Made by a program: the position numbers and the translations under genes
In this document: one piece after another, positions 49,662 to 62,030 of the stretch
How positions within the stretch are numbered: position 1 is the stretch's first letter
Layout of the letters: each line of letters begins with the position of its first letter
Source of the DNA: Morchella semilibera
Lineage: Eukaryota; Ascomycota; Pezizomycetes; Pezizales; Morchellaceae
DNA length: 64,000 nt
Reading direction: 5' to 3'
NCBI GenBank assembly: GCA_009192285.1
Contig: CM018603.1
Location: 6,507,613-6,571,612 of the forward strand
The notes under the pieces: generated by a model
Databases searched by the model: none
Told to the model about the DNA's origin: nothing
What the model saw: the letters and a program-made list of their open reading frames with translations, nothing else

Positions 49662-51037
49662 TCAAACCTGTACAGGACTGTTTTCTCCTTTCTCACTAGC
49701 CCTTACTTCCACAATCTCAGCTGCATCTCCTGTTGACCCAGGGTTCTCAGGCTTTCTGAAGAACGGGTATCTTCCTTTCTTTTCCTTAAACAGCATTACA
49801 AGAAATCCGGTTGATACAACAATCCAATAAATGTTGTATGAAAGGACTGAACCGTATGTTGCTGAGTTCTGCCATCCGAGAACTGTTTTTTTTTTTTCTG
49901 TTAGAACCTAGCTGCATAATCTTCGAAGGAAGTAACATACTAGCATTGAAAACACCCCATCCGCCACCCTGATTAAAGGTCGGACTACAGCAATTGACAT
50001 GCCACACGCTCTTCCTGATATCATAGCTTCCAGGACCTGCACCTGTCTCTGCAACATCCCCACCCACTAATCTACCATACTTCCACATCTCAAAATTCCA
50101 TACGGCCCTTGAGAACAGGCCCGCAGCCACTAGGTATAGCACTGCAGTGCTTCCTACCAGGAACATCTGCACTTTCATCGTATTTCCACCTTTATATATG
50201 AGCCATCCGATTAGACCGCCTGCCAGTAGCCCTGTAATTACAGGAATAGGGAATGCGCTGGCTGGCGAAGAGATTGAGACACCGCCAACAAAAACAACGG
50301 CTTCAAGCCCTTCTCGTAGAACAGTTATAAAGGGGAGGAGCGCCATGGCGTACTTTTTTGAAAATCCGCCCATGCTCCTGGGCGGAGCGCTGAGTGCCTC
50401 GGTGAGTTTTGTGGACCATTTCGTCTGTAGCTTTGAGAGTCGGAGGATGGCGGCGCCCATTATCTTGAGAAGTTTTAGTTCGTCTCCTGGATTCCAGAGG
50501 GACAGGGAGAAATACAGTGATAATGATTGACGCGATAAGACAGAAGATGCCTTCCCAGAGATCCTCACTTTTGCCCCAGATGTCCTTTCCAAGGGTATAA
50601 AAGGCGCCCAGGAAGCCTCCACCAATGGCCAAACAGATTAGGATCCCGGCGATAGAGCCAATCCAAACCTAGAGAAGAGATCGTCGTTAGATATTGTCTT
50701 ATGAGATGATGGATCTTTGAACGGAGTATGTGTTACCTGCCAGACGAGACGTTTATAGACTTTCGGGTCACGATCGGGGCCTTGGAATGTCTGCTTGAGG
50801 AATGAGAGGAGTACGGAAATTATAATTCCGGCTTCAATGGTCTCTCGAAATATCACAAAGAACACTAGGAGTTGTTAGTTGAGCCCGTGGATATCAACTG
50901 ACTTTGAGATCTTATTGCTTGCAATTGGAAACTGATTGATTCCTTCAAGCGTCTAAGGTCAAGAAATGGCACAAGAGAACGTGTCTAAAGGATTGATATC
51001 ATGACCACATACCCGGAACAGCAAAGAGACTAGGCAT
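49662..51037 (-). CDS. ftr1: High-affinity iron permease Ftr1
   Basis: Plasma-membrane Fe3+ permease that takes iron oxidised by Fet3. Exons 51037-51013, 50864-50737, 50668-50516, 50463-49941 and 49882-49662 join in phase to about 349 residues, close to the usual family length. Seen: an RETIEAG motif at about residue 15 and an REGLEA motif at about 154, the two RExxE iron-binding sites of the family; about seven hydrophobic segments, including [44 protein letters not shown] and [20 protein letters not shown]; a WHVNCC and GGGWGVFNA loop; and a final span before a charged tail ([10 protein letters not shown]...). The first exon is only 25 bp. Divergently paired with FET3 across a 1.3-kb promoter, so co-regulation by iron is likely. 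Confidence 0.96.
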
Positions 51038-51679
51038 TTTGGTGATTCCAATATATATGGGCACACTCTGAGAGCGTATAAAGAGGAATCAAGGAAAAAG
51101 CTTGATATCAGGTTCACCGAAAACAAAGTTCACCACTTTGAAAACGGAGCAAGCAGCAAGAGGAAAAAAAGATTTAAATGGCACAGGCAGCACTAGCTAT
51201 TTACCTTTCCCCCTGCTTGCGAGATGAGATATTTACTATCCAGCCTTCCTAGCGGCATAATGATCACGGGGATGGGAAAGCTTTAGTAGATCAATCGCAA
51301 GGATACCACCACCTGAAAGAAATCGGTTCATGCCACATGTCCCACATAAAGCAAAGTACCGTCTGGTATCACAAATGCAGCGCAGTGTCCCAGCGGGGAA
51401 CTAAAACATGCATTGCATTAACGACTGGTTAATTGTCTGATGAACTGATTGCACGAGATTATCAAACCATCTTATCAATCGAAATCACAATAGATGATCG
51501 TGGTGTTCCAGGAGTGGCTTTCAGCTAGTTAGAATAAGAACCCTTACCAAGCAACAGGGTTAGAAAGAATCAAGCTCTCTTGGTATTCTTGGTATACATA
51601 GACGAGCGACACCATCAATTATACCTATCCTATCTGGGGTATGAATGGGGATGAGCTCCTTCAAAATAATGTCCATGAA

Positions 51680-51707
51680 ATCGCGCATAGATTATCGCGC
51701 ATTGATT
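51680..51707. repeat. Tandem 14-mer in the iron promoter
   Basis: ATCGCGCATAGATT followed directly by ATCGCGCATTGATT, one mismatch. The second copy starts on a TTATC core. It looks like a duplicated protein-binding site. Confidence 0.6.
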
Positions 51708-51961
51708 AGATACCATTAGTATCCACCCGGATTTCGGCATTGGGTGTGGTCTTTAGATCAGTTAACTCTCCTGATAACTCCGTAATTATCTGCTGATTGT
51801 TTTAGATAACCACAAACCTGCACATCGCGATTGGATTAAGCAAGCGATACTCGCAAAGGGGCGTTCTTTTTGTGTCCCTCCACTCTCCACCCCTCCCGCA
51901 ATTGCTTTTTCGGGTTCAAGTCCTTGATCCTCGATAACTATAGACCAACGACCATGGAGCC

Positions 51962-51970
51962 ATCAGATAA
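51962..51970 (+). promoter_or_regulatory. ATCAGATAA iron GATA-repressor site
   Basis: Exact match to the ATCWGATAA consensus of fungal iron GATA factors, 353 bp before the FET3 ATG and 925 bp before the FTR1 ATG. Confidence 0.6.
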
Positions 51971-52322
51971 TGCGTGCACTCTGCTACTAATAGGGGCGTC
52001 CAGTAATGTGACATCAAAATTATTTGGTTGTTAGCTAAAATAGCATGGATTGCCTACGGGTTTTCTTTTTCTTTTTTATTCCCGAGGCTTTTATAATTTA
52101 ACAGTGGGCATGTACCGTTATAGCCACGCTGCTTTTCGTGGAGCATAACACTTAAGTGGGTAGCATCACACGAGTAGCTTATCGACCGCAGAAGAAGTGC
52201 ATTGGCGACCTATATTATATCCTACAACAGGAACTCCAATATTACTTTTTCACCTTAGCCTGGCCATCACTCCCCCCTTCCAGCGAGCTGACTCTCTTTC
52301 CCGAGGGTTGCTTGCCATCAAA

Positions 52323-54312
52323 ATGTTTTTTCAATTCCTCACTCTATTGACATTCCTTCCCTGCATACTATCAAAAACTGTTACCTACGACTTCAATATA
52401 ACCTGGACTACCGCAAATCCTGACGGTAAATTCGAACGAAAAGTTATCGGTATCAATGGAAAATGGCCAATCCCTACTATCGAGGTCGACAAAGGCGATC
52501 GACTGATCGTGAATATGTACAATGGCCTTGGAGACCAAAGAACAAGTCTGCATTGGCACGGCCTCTTCATGAATGGAACGAATTATATGGACGGACCCGT
52601 GGGAGTAACTCAATGCCCAGTTGCGCCGGGACAGAGTATTGTATATGATTTTGTTGTGAGATTACCTTGTTAACTTTAATTATTTCTAGATCAATACCCC
52701 GAGATACTAACGAAAGCATCAATCACAGGTCGACCAACCAGGCACATACTGGTACCATTCGCATCTCAAAGGCCAATACCCCGACGGCCTACGGGGTGCC
52801 TTCATCGTCCACGACCCCGATGACCCACATCAGGGCCTCTATGACTCCGAGATTGTCCTAACCTTCTCCGATTGGTACCATGAGCAGATGCCAAAGCTCA
52901 TCAGTCGTTTCCTCTCCGTCGCCAACCCAACGGGCGCCGAGCCAGTCCCCCAGTCCGCCCTGATAAACGAAACACAGAATCTGACTGTCAGGATTGAGCC
53001 CGGGAAGACCTACCTCTTCCGAATGATCAATATTGGCGCTTTTGCGGCGCACTACGTGTGGTTCGAGGGCCACAATATGCAGGTTGTAGAGGTCGATGGC
53101 GTCTACACGAAGCCGATGGATGCACAGATGATCTACCTGACAGCGGCACAGAGAGTTGCGGTGCTGGTTACAATGGGAAATAGTACGGGGAGTAATTTCC
53201 CATTTATGGGAAGTATGGATGAGGTGTGTATGCCGGATTACCTGCCGAAACATCACCTCTGATGTTTACTAGTGGCTAATCAAGGTTTATCATGTGTAGG
53301 ATCTGTTCGACCAAGTACCCGATGGTCTACAGTCAAACGTGACAGGGTGGCTAGTCTATGATGAGAAAAATGATAACCCGCCTGCGAAGGACATTGCCGA
53401 ATTTAATCCGTTTGATGACTTTTTGCTTGAGCCGGTAGATGAGGAGCCATTGCTGGAAAATCCAGCTACCTCTGTTACGTTGGATGTCGTTATGGATAAT
53501 CTTGGGGATGGCGCAAACTAGTAAGCCCTAAAACCTTCTTTGCGTCTCCGGCCTATTAACCTAGAGATTAGTGCTTTCTTCTCCGGAATAACCTACGTCG
53601 CTCCAAAGGTTCCGACTCTGTTCACCGTCCTATCGGCTGGAAATCTCAGTACAAACCCGGTAATATATGGATACAATACCAACTCACATGTCCTAGGCCA
53701 CAATGATGTGATAGAGATCGTAGTTAACAACAACGATCCTGGAAAACATCCCTTCCATCTTCGTAAATCACCCCCCAATTCCTACCTAATTATATGCAGC
53801 GTTCACAGTACTAATGGGCCTCCAAAGACGGTCACAACTTCCAGGTAATCTACCGCAGTCCCGACGATGCCGGCACCTACGATGCAACCGTCTCACACGA
53901 TAACCCCGCCATTCCCATGCGGCGGGACGTAGTCCTCGTGAACCCCAACGGCAACATTGTCCTCCGCTTCCGCGCCGACAACCCAGGTGTCTGGTTCTTC
54001 CATTGCCATCTCGAATGGCACATCGTCTCTGGACTTGCAGCAACGTTCGTCGAGGCGCCCCTGCAATTGCAGACACAGAAGGTGCCACAGGACTTCCTGG
54101 ATAGCTGCACGGCGCAGGGGCTTCCAACTGAAGGCAACGCGGCCGGGAATACAGCAGACTTTTTGGACCTCACTGGGGAGAACAGAAGCCCGAAACCTCT
54201 GCCGCCCGGCTTCGAGGCCAGGGGTATCGTCGCGCTCGTGTTTAGCTGTGTGGCGGCCGTAGGCGGCATTATCATCGTCGTATGGTATGGAATGGCGGAC
54301 ACGCCGAAATAA
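52323..54312 (+). CDS. fet3: Fet3-type multicopper ferroxidase
   Basis: Cell-surface multicopper oxidase that oxidises Fe2+ to Fe3+ and hands it to Ftr1. Exons 52323-52655, 52729-53223, 53300-53520, 53572-53762 and 53828-54312 join in phase to about 574 residues. Seen: signal peptide ([17 protein letters not shown]); all four copper-binding motifs: HWHGLF, WYHSH, HPFHLHGH (assembled across intron 4) and FFHCHLEWH; several Asn sequons; and a single C-terminal membrane span ([20 protein letters not shown]) followed by a short cytosolic tail, placing the oxidase outside the cell as in yeast Fet3. The segment [18 protein letters not shown] across intron 3 is typical of ferroxidases. Divergent partner of FTR1. 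Confidence 0.96.
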
Positions 54313-55743
54313 CGGGCTTGGGGACGTCGATCCGGACTCGGAGTTTTCATGTTTATACCTCTTTTTACTTTACTTTATTTATATTTATATTTGATGGTGA
54401 AATGATGAATTAAGGCCGGGCTAGAATTGCTACATACCTAAGGTTTAGATGAAGTATGTAATCCCAGGAGCGGGCATATGGGTCTGGTGGGGCCATTACT
54501 AGGGATGAAACAAGATCTCGGGTCCAGTGATAGCCCTAGAGGGTTTAGATATCCAAGACAGAGAATACGATGAGGTTTGGGCAGAACTTTGACGGATATA
54601 GTGGCTGCCACAGCTGGGTTGTCATCAGAATCACCCATCATCACTCGCGGGATTCGTCCCACCAAACCCCAGCTACAAAGTTCAAACCTCACCATGACTC
54701 TCAACTTCTGGACTATGGCCGTAACAGTTGAGGCAAGGTAGCGGCTGCTACAAGTGTTAGGTTTAAGAACGGAGGAGTTCACGATAACTACTCCTTATTG
54801 GGGTGGCTGGTGGCTAAATATTCCACACGCGGAAGCCCTGCATGGCAGAGACCTATCTATCCCCATACATCCCGGAATGAATAAGATGAATATTACCACT
54901 TGCTTGCACCGCACTTCCAGTGTGTATCCAGCCCCGTAGAACTCGGGATTGCGTCACCGTTCCCTCCTCTCCCAGAGCCGTTCGGTACATTAAGCCCAAG
55001 CCTTACAGGGCAACAACAACAACAACAACACTTATGTACCCTATACTGGTTCTATTCCTTCTGATTTCCAGCTCCATATAATACTCCGTAGTAGCTGCAT
55101 AAGGGTTACGAGGAACCAAGCAGCTTCCTAGGTGTTGGTGTGTGCGGAGCCGTCACGGCCCGGGGCGATAGATCCTAGGTACATGTGCTTCTAGAGCAGT
55201 GGGGAGGTAGCCAGCAGTTGGTGCACCTCTCCAGATATATTAATACCATAGGCCAATTAAGGAGACAAATTGTGGGGCTATCTGGGATAAACCCACTAGT
55301 AGGCTCCAAAATCTGTATCACCACGGTTACAATCATATATTATCACTCGCCTAACTTAAGCTTCCGTATGTATCGAGTGTTAGAGTAAATATCAAGACTG
55401 CATACCGTGGGGACCATATCAAGGGAGGCAGAGAGGCGGAGGGGGAGGGGGGCGGGTTCTGCAGTTTGTCGGTGATGGGAGGGGGGTTTGTCCGGCCAAA
55501 AGTAAAAGTACAGGTTCAGCCAAATCCATACGTTAGATGATCAGATAAGATATCTTGCCCGCACAATTGAGAGGATTTTACCACAAAGCGTTTACTCGTA
55601 CGCGCCTCGAGTGGCCTCGCAGGCCACACTCTTCTAACCTAACCGAACTACAAACTTAAACTTCCAACCTCTCCCCCCCCACTGGCCGGTCAATGTACAT
55701 ACAGATACACATAAGAAAAAATAAGCACAACTCTAATCTCAGT
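54313..55743. other. Intergenic, nothing supported
   Basis: Only short ORFs. A (CAA)n run lies at about 55012-55030 and G-rich runs near 55440-55490. Confidence 0.5.
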
Positions 55744-56384
55744 TTACCTATCATTACATGAACCAGTTCCAGAAATCTTAACTCTTGTCCTGTTATTTTC
55801 CTCCAACTCAAGCGGCAGGCTCGCAGCTCGCTTTCTTCGGGTGGATGTATGCTGGTGCAACACTTCCTCGGAACTTATGTGAAGCTGAATGATACCCAGT
55901 ACGCCTCTATCCTCATTTTTAGGTAGAGGGGCCATTTGATGATGTGCTTGAGGTTGTGAGACCTTGTCAGTTACAAAGGGACTGCCTCGGTCATTAGCCA
56001 CCATGTCGATATCGGGTGGTTCATCTTCCTCCACCTCCTCAGCTGGCCTATTTTCATGCTGATGCTCACTTCTTTTGATTCCCTCCACACATCTCAGAGA
56101 TCCATCCACGTCCTCGTGAGCCCGGCCCATATTCAACCTTACCCGTTGATCACTTTGGCTATCCGTACAAAAAAAAAACAGTCAGTTCAACCCAACCCAC
56201 CACGGAGTAGAAATCTAACTTACTTTTGTATTTGAAGGTCCCCCAATAGCTCACATAGCCCCGGTACCGCCATGACTGGCGGCACCCCAGGATGGATCGC
56301 AATCTCTGGAGTCCGGCTATCAGCAGACACATCGCCTCCATATCTCTCGCGGCTATGGTGGTGGTGGGAGTGGTGACGGTTCAT
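55744..56384 (-). CDS. Unrecognised His-rich hypothetical protein
   Basis: Possible two-exon gene (56384-56224 and 56158-55744; intron GTAAGT...TAG, phase 2) of about 191 residues. Starts MNRHHSHHHHSRERYGG; the second exon is acidic and His/Gln-rich (RPAEEVEEDEPPDIDM, QPQAHHQMAPLP). The frame is open further upstream to an ATG at 56504 (91 codons before the intron), so the start is uncertain. The good splice sites and joined frames support it; no family is recognised and the composition looks disordered. Confidence 0.45.
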
Positions 56385-59300
56385 GCCGTGGCAGCGGGGT
56401 CGGTATCGGCCAAACAGAGGAATGAAATAGAAACCACAACAGAGGGCCCAGCAATCACCTATATCCTCCCGTGCTCGTCGATACCCGGCTGACAGTTGAA
56501 CCATGGTTGGTATGATGGTGCCAGTATGGAGGATTAGGTAGTGATAACTTACTGTAGCTTATGTTGGGGGGATATCTAGTTCCATAGTTGAGAACACGTA
56601 TGGTGGACTCACGGAATCGAAAGGCCCCCCCCCCCCTTCTCCCCCTCACTATCAAGTTGACGTTAGATCCGTTAGTAAAGCTAACCTAAGATAGTTGCAA
56701 CCACATACACACGGAGATGCGGATGGAATTACTTGACCGCTATCTGCATTTGGGGGTTATGGTAAACCAGATAGGATCCGTGGAGTAATCCACACTTCTT
56801 GAGCTATTAAACGAGTCACAGGAGATCACTCGGTAACCGCGAATCATCTCTTTTGAAATATGAATTTTATATGGGTAAGGATATATTTCAGACTTCGTTA
56901 TTCTATCACCCTCGAATACAAAAGGGGTGTCTTATACCATATAAGATACATGTAGTCACATCTATGTGTTTTACCGGACATAAAGTCCTAGGCACAATCT
57001 TGACTGTGCTCGGAAGCAACACCCATTACAACAATCTCAATCGAGCTAGAAACACTACTCGCCCAGCACCAATATTCCAATATCTCGCTAGAACCACGGG
57101 AAAATAGAATATAGGAGGAATAACATCCTCCCACGTTCTAAGACCTATGACATGTGAGAAGCTCACTTATATCAAGTGGTCTACTCACCTCCCTTGGAAA
57201 ATATCACCGCCTGTGGATCATTACCACGCTTTTAGTTCCCAAGCCATAACTAATGGCACTCGTACCCGTTACTAAAGGTGGCGCTAGGGGTACTACGTGA
57301 CTGTAATGCCTTTACAGTGTGGTTCTTGGTAAAGGTGTATACTTAGACATCCGCTCGTCGAAAATAAGCTTTTCTTTGAATTTAAGGAGGTTATCTACAA
57401 CAACAATATCCGACCTTTCAATTACACGCAAACACTCCCAGGACTCGGGACGCATGTTATATCTGTGAGATTCCCAAAATATGGATGTAATGGGCTCGCT
57501 TTACATTTTCTGCGCGGCGCACGATAAATTTTAGCTGTAGTTTTCTCCCCCAGGTAGATCTGGCTTGGTAACTGTATGTAGTAGATACTCGTGACTGACT
57601 GGATCCTACGTTACGCCGAGTGATACCCTATGATTACAAGCCACTGGTCTCGACCGCGGTCAAGTTAGGATTTTCATTATGCATAAGATACATCTTAGAT
57701 TTCCGCGGTCCCATCTCTAAGACACGGAAGCGTTCACGCGCGATAAATCTCGGGCAGAAGGGACTGCACCTTCCCGAGCCTCGTCAAACACCGCCGGTAG
57801 CGTAAGCTAGAGAATCTATCAAGTTCCTAATACGGTCGAGTTTTCTCCCGTTTAATCTAAAAATTCTAGTCTTGGATCTTAAGTTCGCTCTATGGGGTAA
57901 GAATACGAACCCGTCGTCAGCTAGCGTGGCTTGGAAATACTTCCATCCCTGTGATAGATAGCAAGAGTGATCAAGGCTTTAAAGTTAAGATTGAAAGATA
58001 AATTATAACGGTGTCAGAGATCGGCGCTGTTTTGTCCCGACTGTTTGCTAGAACGACTCTTTATATTACTTCTGAATACAGGATTAATTGGTGAAGCTTA
58101 TGCTCTTGTCAAACATCCAACCGGCTGGCAAATTCATTACAACCAACGGAATCCAACCTCTTAAGCCCTAATTATCTTATCTGTTCCCTAATCATGGGAC
58201 GAAAATCGTTATCTTCTGTATATAGACCAATCGGTACAACTCCAGAGGCCGGGCTTATTTCTTTGGCGGTCGTGTGTCACTACTTGCAGAAACCCTTTGA
58301 GAATTAGGAAATAAATATATGCATACCCATTCGGCGTACAAAAGTGAGATTACTATCTGTATATCTTTTTAATGAACTCCTGCGGTCTATGGAGGGTGGT
58401 CCTCCACGCTCAAAGCATGAAAGCTAGTTAGATATGCGGACAAAATTTTGGGTCACGGGTAAGAGCGGAAAAATTAACAAAAATAAATCGCTAGATCCCA
58501 CGTAATTGTTCAGATCGGGTTTTTGAGGAATCTATCAACTTGGGGGGAATATATTTCCGTTTTATAGATGAGTACGAATAAGAGAATCAGCGGATCATAT
58601 ACCTAGTCGGAGGTAGAACCCTCCAAGTATTTCTTAGCTATACTTGGGATTGATTTTAAATGCGATATAAGAAGGTATTTCAAGCCTCGCTGGCCGTATG
58701 TATACGTATATACACGGCGATTGGGTTCAAAGGAATGGCGTTTGATCAATTGAGCTAATAAGTGGGGCAGCTCTTATCGTGCGCTGGAAGCTAGTCAAGA
58801 CTCGTGCCTCATTATAATCCATCGTTTGTTAATTTAGTGCTTTAATCCTCGGGTCGTATAACTGTAAGCATACCGTAAGCCTATATAAAGTGGTGTCTAC
58901 AACTATATCGGTCCAATGAAGCACCCGTTTCGCCCGTCCCGTAATTTATTCAACTCATCTAATATCGTCTAATCTCTGCAGCTAGTCTTTGCATAAGGGG
59001 TGTCTAGAATATATGTTGAGGGCTGTGTCTCGATAAATAAAGGTTATGGTTCTTCATTACGGCCCAAGTGTTGCATGATAGTAAACCGCTAACTTTGATT
59101 GAGTGTTGGAGTAAGCTATATGTAGTATAGTCTGATAATACCTCTTCCGAGAACTCCTTCGCCTTATAATTAGGGAACGGTTCAGGCGCTCCATCCCAAG
59201 CATTCGATATTCTTAGGTATGAGAACCAAAACTACCCCTTAGAAAGAAAGCTTAACCCCACGGGCTAGGAATCGACTGACTTGCAGTCCCAGAATTTCCC

Positions 59301-61339
59301 ACGTTTCCTCCCCTCCTCTCTGGAATGACCCAGCCGGTCCCGAACACAAGAATACCTGGTGCCTGGAATTTCAGAGTCCCCTTCTATAATATTATCCAAC
59401 GTTTTAGAACTGGAGGGTCAAGACAAGGAAAGCTAAATCGGGTCATGGACGAAAGGAAACACAATGATAAGTGGCCGCGCTGTATTGTGTATCTCACATT
59501 CTTCTCTCTTTGCTCTCACGATATCCGGAGTCTGTGCGGGATGTAGTAGCGGAACTGGACTGGCCGAGGCGAAGGCACTGTATCACTTAAACGGTTCACA
59601 CGGTATGATGGTACACCCCCCCCTTGGGGGCCATCACGTCTACACGCATGTGAGCCGTGTTGCATAATATATATATCAATCTGTAATTTCTTCTGATTAG
59701 TAAATCTCAACACAATACGGAAGCTTATCACGAAAAAGCCTAGTACGTATAAAGGAGTTGAGAAAATCAACATACTAAGGTTGAAACCACAAACCTGGTC
59801 TGGCACCCTTGTCCTGCGCCATGTTTCGTATTACTCCAGGCACTCCCTGCTGCTCGTGGATCATAACAACGTCCGGATATTATCTTTCGTGTAGAGTTTC
59901 GCTTTTTTAGCCGAGCTGTTACCAGGGCTGTACTGAGATCTATGTCTAAAAACACGCAATTTGAGTCCGACTCTGAAACAGATGGGTTAAACACTGTGAT
60001 AAGCGACGCAAGTCTGAAAGTAATACTGACTCCACGCGGATCCTCCGCTAAGAAAAATTTCTCGAAGGCACAAAGAACCTTTTTGAGAGCGAATAGTAGA
60101 TATAGTAATCATGCCTGCAAAGGCGTTAACATTCTTTCCAAGTGAGGACATCAACCCGATTCAGAAATAGAAAATTTAGTTGCTGATGCCTAAAACGGAA
60201 GCACTACCACTCTCCACAGAACCAGCAGCGACTCTTCCTGCAACCATCATCACCCGCAGACTTCATTCACGTTTTGGCCCATAATAAATTTTTGAACTGA
60301 TCTTTGAAGATGGTGTCACAAAATGCGGAGTACCAGCAGAAAAAGGCCTCGCATAGTGAACTGTGTGCTGTTTCTTCTCTGAAAACAAACATATATCCAT
60401 TCGCCCATTTGTTAGGATAGCAGAAACAGACCAGAAACATACAAACTGCAAACGGGGGGCGGGAAAAAAGTGAAGTGAAGTGAAGTAACCTGATCATGGC
60501 ATGATGGAGCAATTAGCGGGTAAATCCTTTGTTGCATCTGTATTCAGGTCCAGTCATCGTGCGTGAAGGGCGAAGATTTCATGATCCTGGTGGAAAGCAT
60601 TAATGTCACAGAAGTGATAGAATGTCCCAAGTTTGAACTTGGATACATGTATGTTTTTTCTGCGGGGGGTGTAGAGTTACAAAGTAAGGCTTACCCAACG
60701 GCACACAACTACATGTACATGTAATGAGGGAAACATGTATGTAGGTGAATCACGAGACTAAGCTTAAACTGCCTAGTTTGACAAGAAAACTCTTACTGAC
60801 ATCGACTAGCTCTACAACGTCATCAATTTAGTAATAAAGCTAGATGTAGGTAAGACTACGTCGTGATTGTCTTCTTGGTTTCTTACACCTAACATCATTA
60901 GCAACTCCCGAGGTGCCTGTTCAGTCGAGCCTACCAGATGATAGCATTGAACCCGAATGCACCATGAAGGCCTGCGTCAAAAATATCTTGCAAGAAGGTA
61001 ACAATGAGAATTACCAATCGGGGTTTATGGAGTAAATTGAGATCTAGACTGCGGGGTGCACCTCAGGGCGCGTGGGCCAAATTACAGAGGAAGGGAGGAC
61101 TACATTTCAACCAGTTATCCGGAACTAGAATATGGGTAAATCCTATGCAGTTTGGTAGAAAATATCGACCTAAACGAATGACCGCTGACGGTAAATCTGC
61201 CTTATATCCCATAGAGCACTCTTATTTCAGGGCTAGGTTAATTACCCGATGTCAGATAACTTTATAATTGTGTCACTGACTTGGGAATCCTCCTGTATGG
61301 CGCCTTCAATCCGCGTGATCCTTGAAAATCCAGGATCAC

Positions 61340-61361
61340 TGCTGGAACTTTGACGTTCCAG
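61340..61361. repeat. Hairpin pair
   Basis: GCTGGAAC-TTTGAC-GTTCCAGC, preceded at about 61317-61337 by GATCCT...AGGATC. Two adjacent short perfect stems; role unknown. Confidence 0.5.
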
Positions 61362-61490
61362 CATCCCTAAACGGATCATGATGCCTCACGGGAGCATATT
61401 CATTGCGGCAACGGCGCTGATTGAGGACAACAAAGAAATGGGAAAAGCATACACGATATCTGTATCCCCCTTCTGGTAGTTAGGCCCGCC

Positions 61491-62030
61491 GTGTCCGCTT
61501 GGAGGTTTGTGGACCAGTATCGGAAAATCTGTTATTCCGATTGTACGGAAATAGGGCCCGTACTACCGACCACGGGAGGATCAATTAGATCATATCACAA
61601 ATCTCGTCTTTTCTCTTGGGCAAAAAGAAGCTTTATTCGTTTGGTTTATGTCAGCTACATTCTCTGTTTCCTCAGGGTCCTAGGGATGAGAGGGAGAAAT
61701 ACATATATAACTGCCACCCTGGATGGTCCTGATAATTTGGTTGTCTCTGATAGATACGGACCGATAGTCCGTGCACTCTGACATATGTGGGGATCTGCAT
61801 GCGGCTATTCCGACAATTTGGGTGCAGCACTCGCCAAGGAAGAGGCCAAGTTTCTGGATGAGGCACAGTGGTTATTCCTTGACGAAAAACCACCAGCTAT
61901 CTCAGACTTCACGGTGCCTATATTGAATAAACTTGATGATACAATAAGCGACTATATTGACTCGAGCAAAAACATACTAGCCGGAAGAAATTATACCAAG
62001 AGTTACAAGGCACCTCTAACCCATAATTGA
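61491..62030 (+). pseudogene. Decayed ORF with one in-frame stop
   Basis: Two open stretches (61491-61781 and 61785-62030) share one frame and are separated only by a TGA at 61779-61781. Joined length would be about 180 codons, longer than expected by chance in this A/T-rich DNA. The second half has a helix-like stretch (LAKEEAKFLDEAQWLFLDEK). No family recognised; a degraded transposon ORF is one option. Confidence 0.3.

Larger units (their letters stand above)
51038..52322. promoter_or_regulatory. Bidirectional FTR1-FET3 promoter with GATA sites
   Basis: 1,285-bp divergent promoter. GATAA/TTATC cores at 51459, 51472, 51692, 51773, 51786, 51805 and 51966. The site at 51962-51970 is ATCAGATAA, matching the ATCWGATAA sequence bound by the fungal iron-responsive GATA repressors (Fep1/SRE/SreA family); 51786-51794 is TTATCTGCT, one base off the reverse form. 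Repression under iron sufficiency is inferred from this and from known regulation of the gene pair. Confidence 0.65.
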
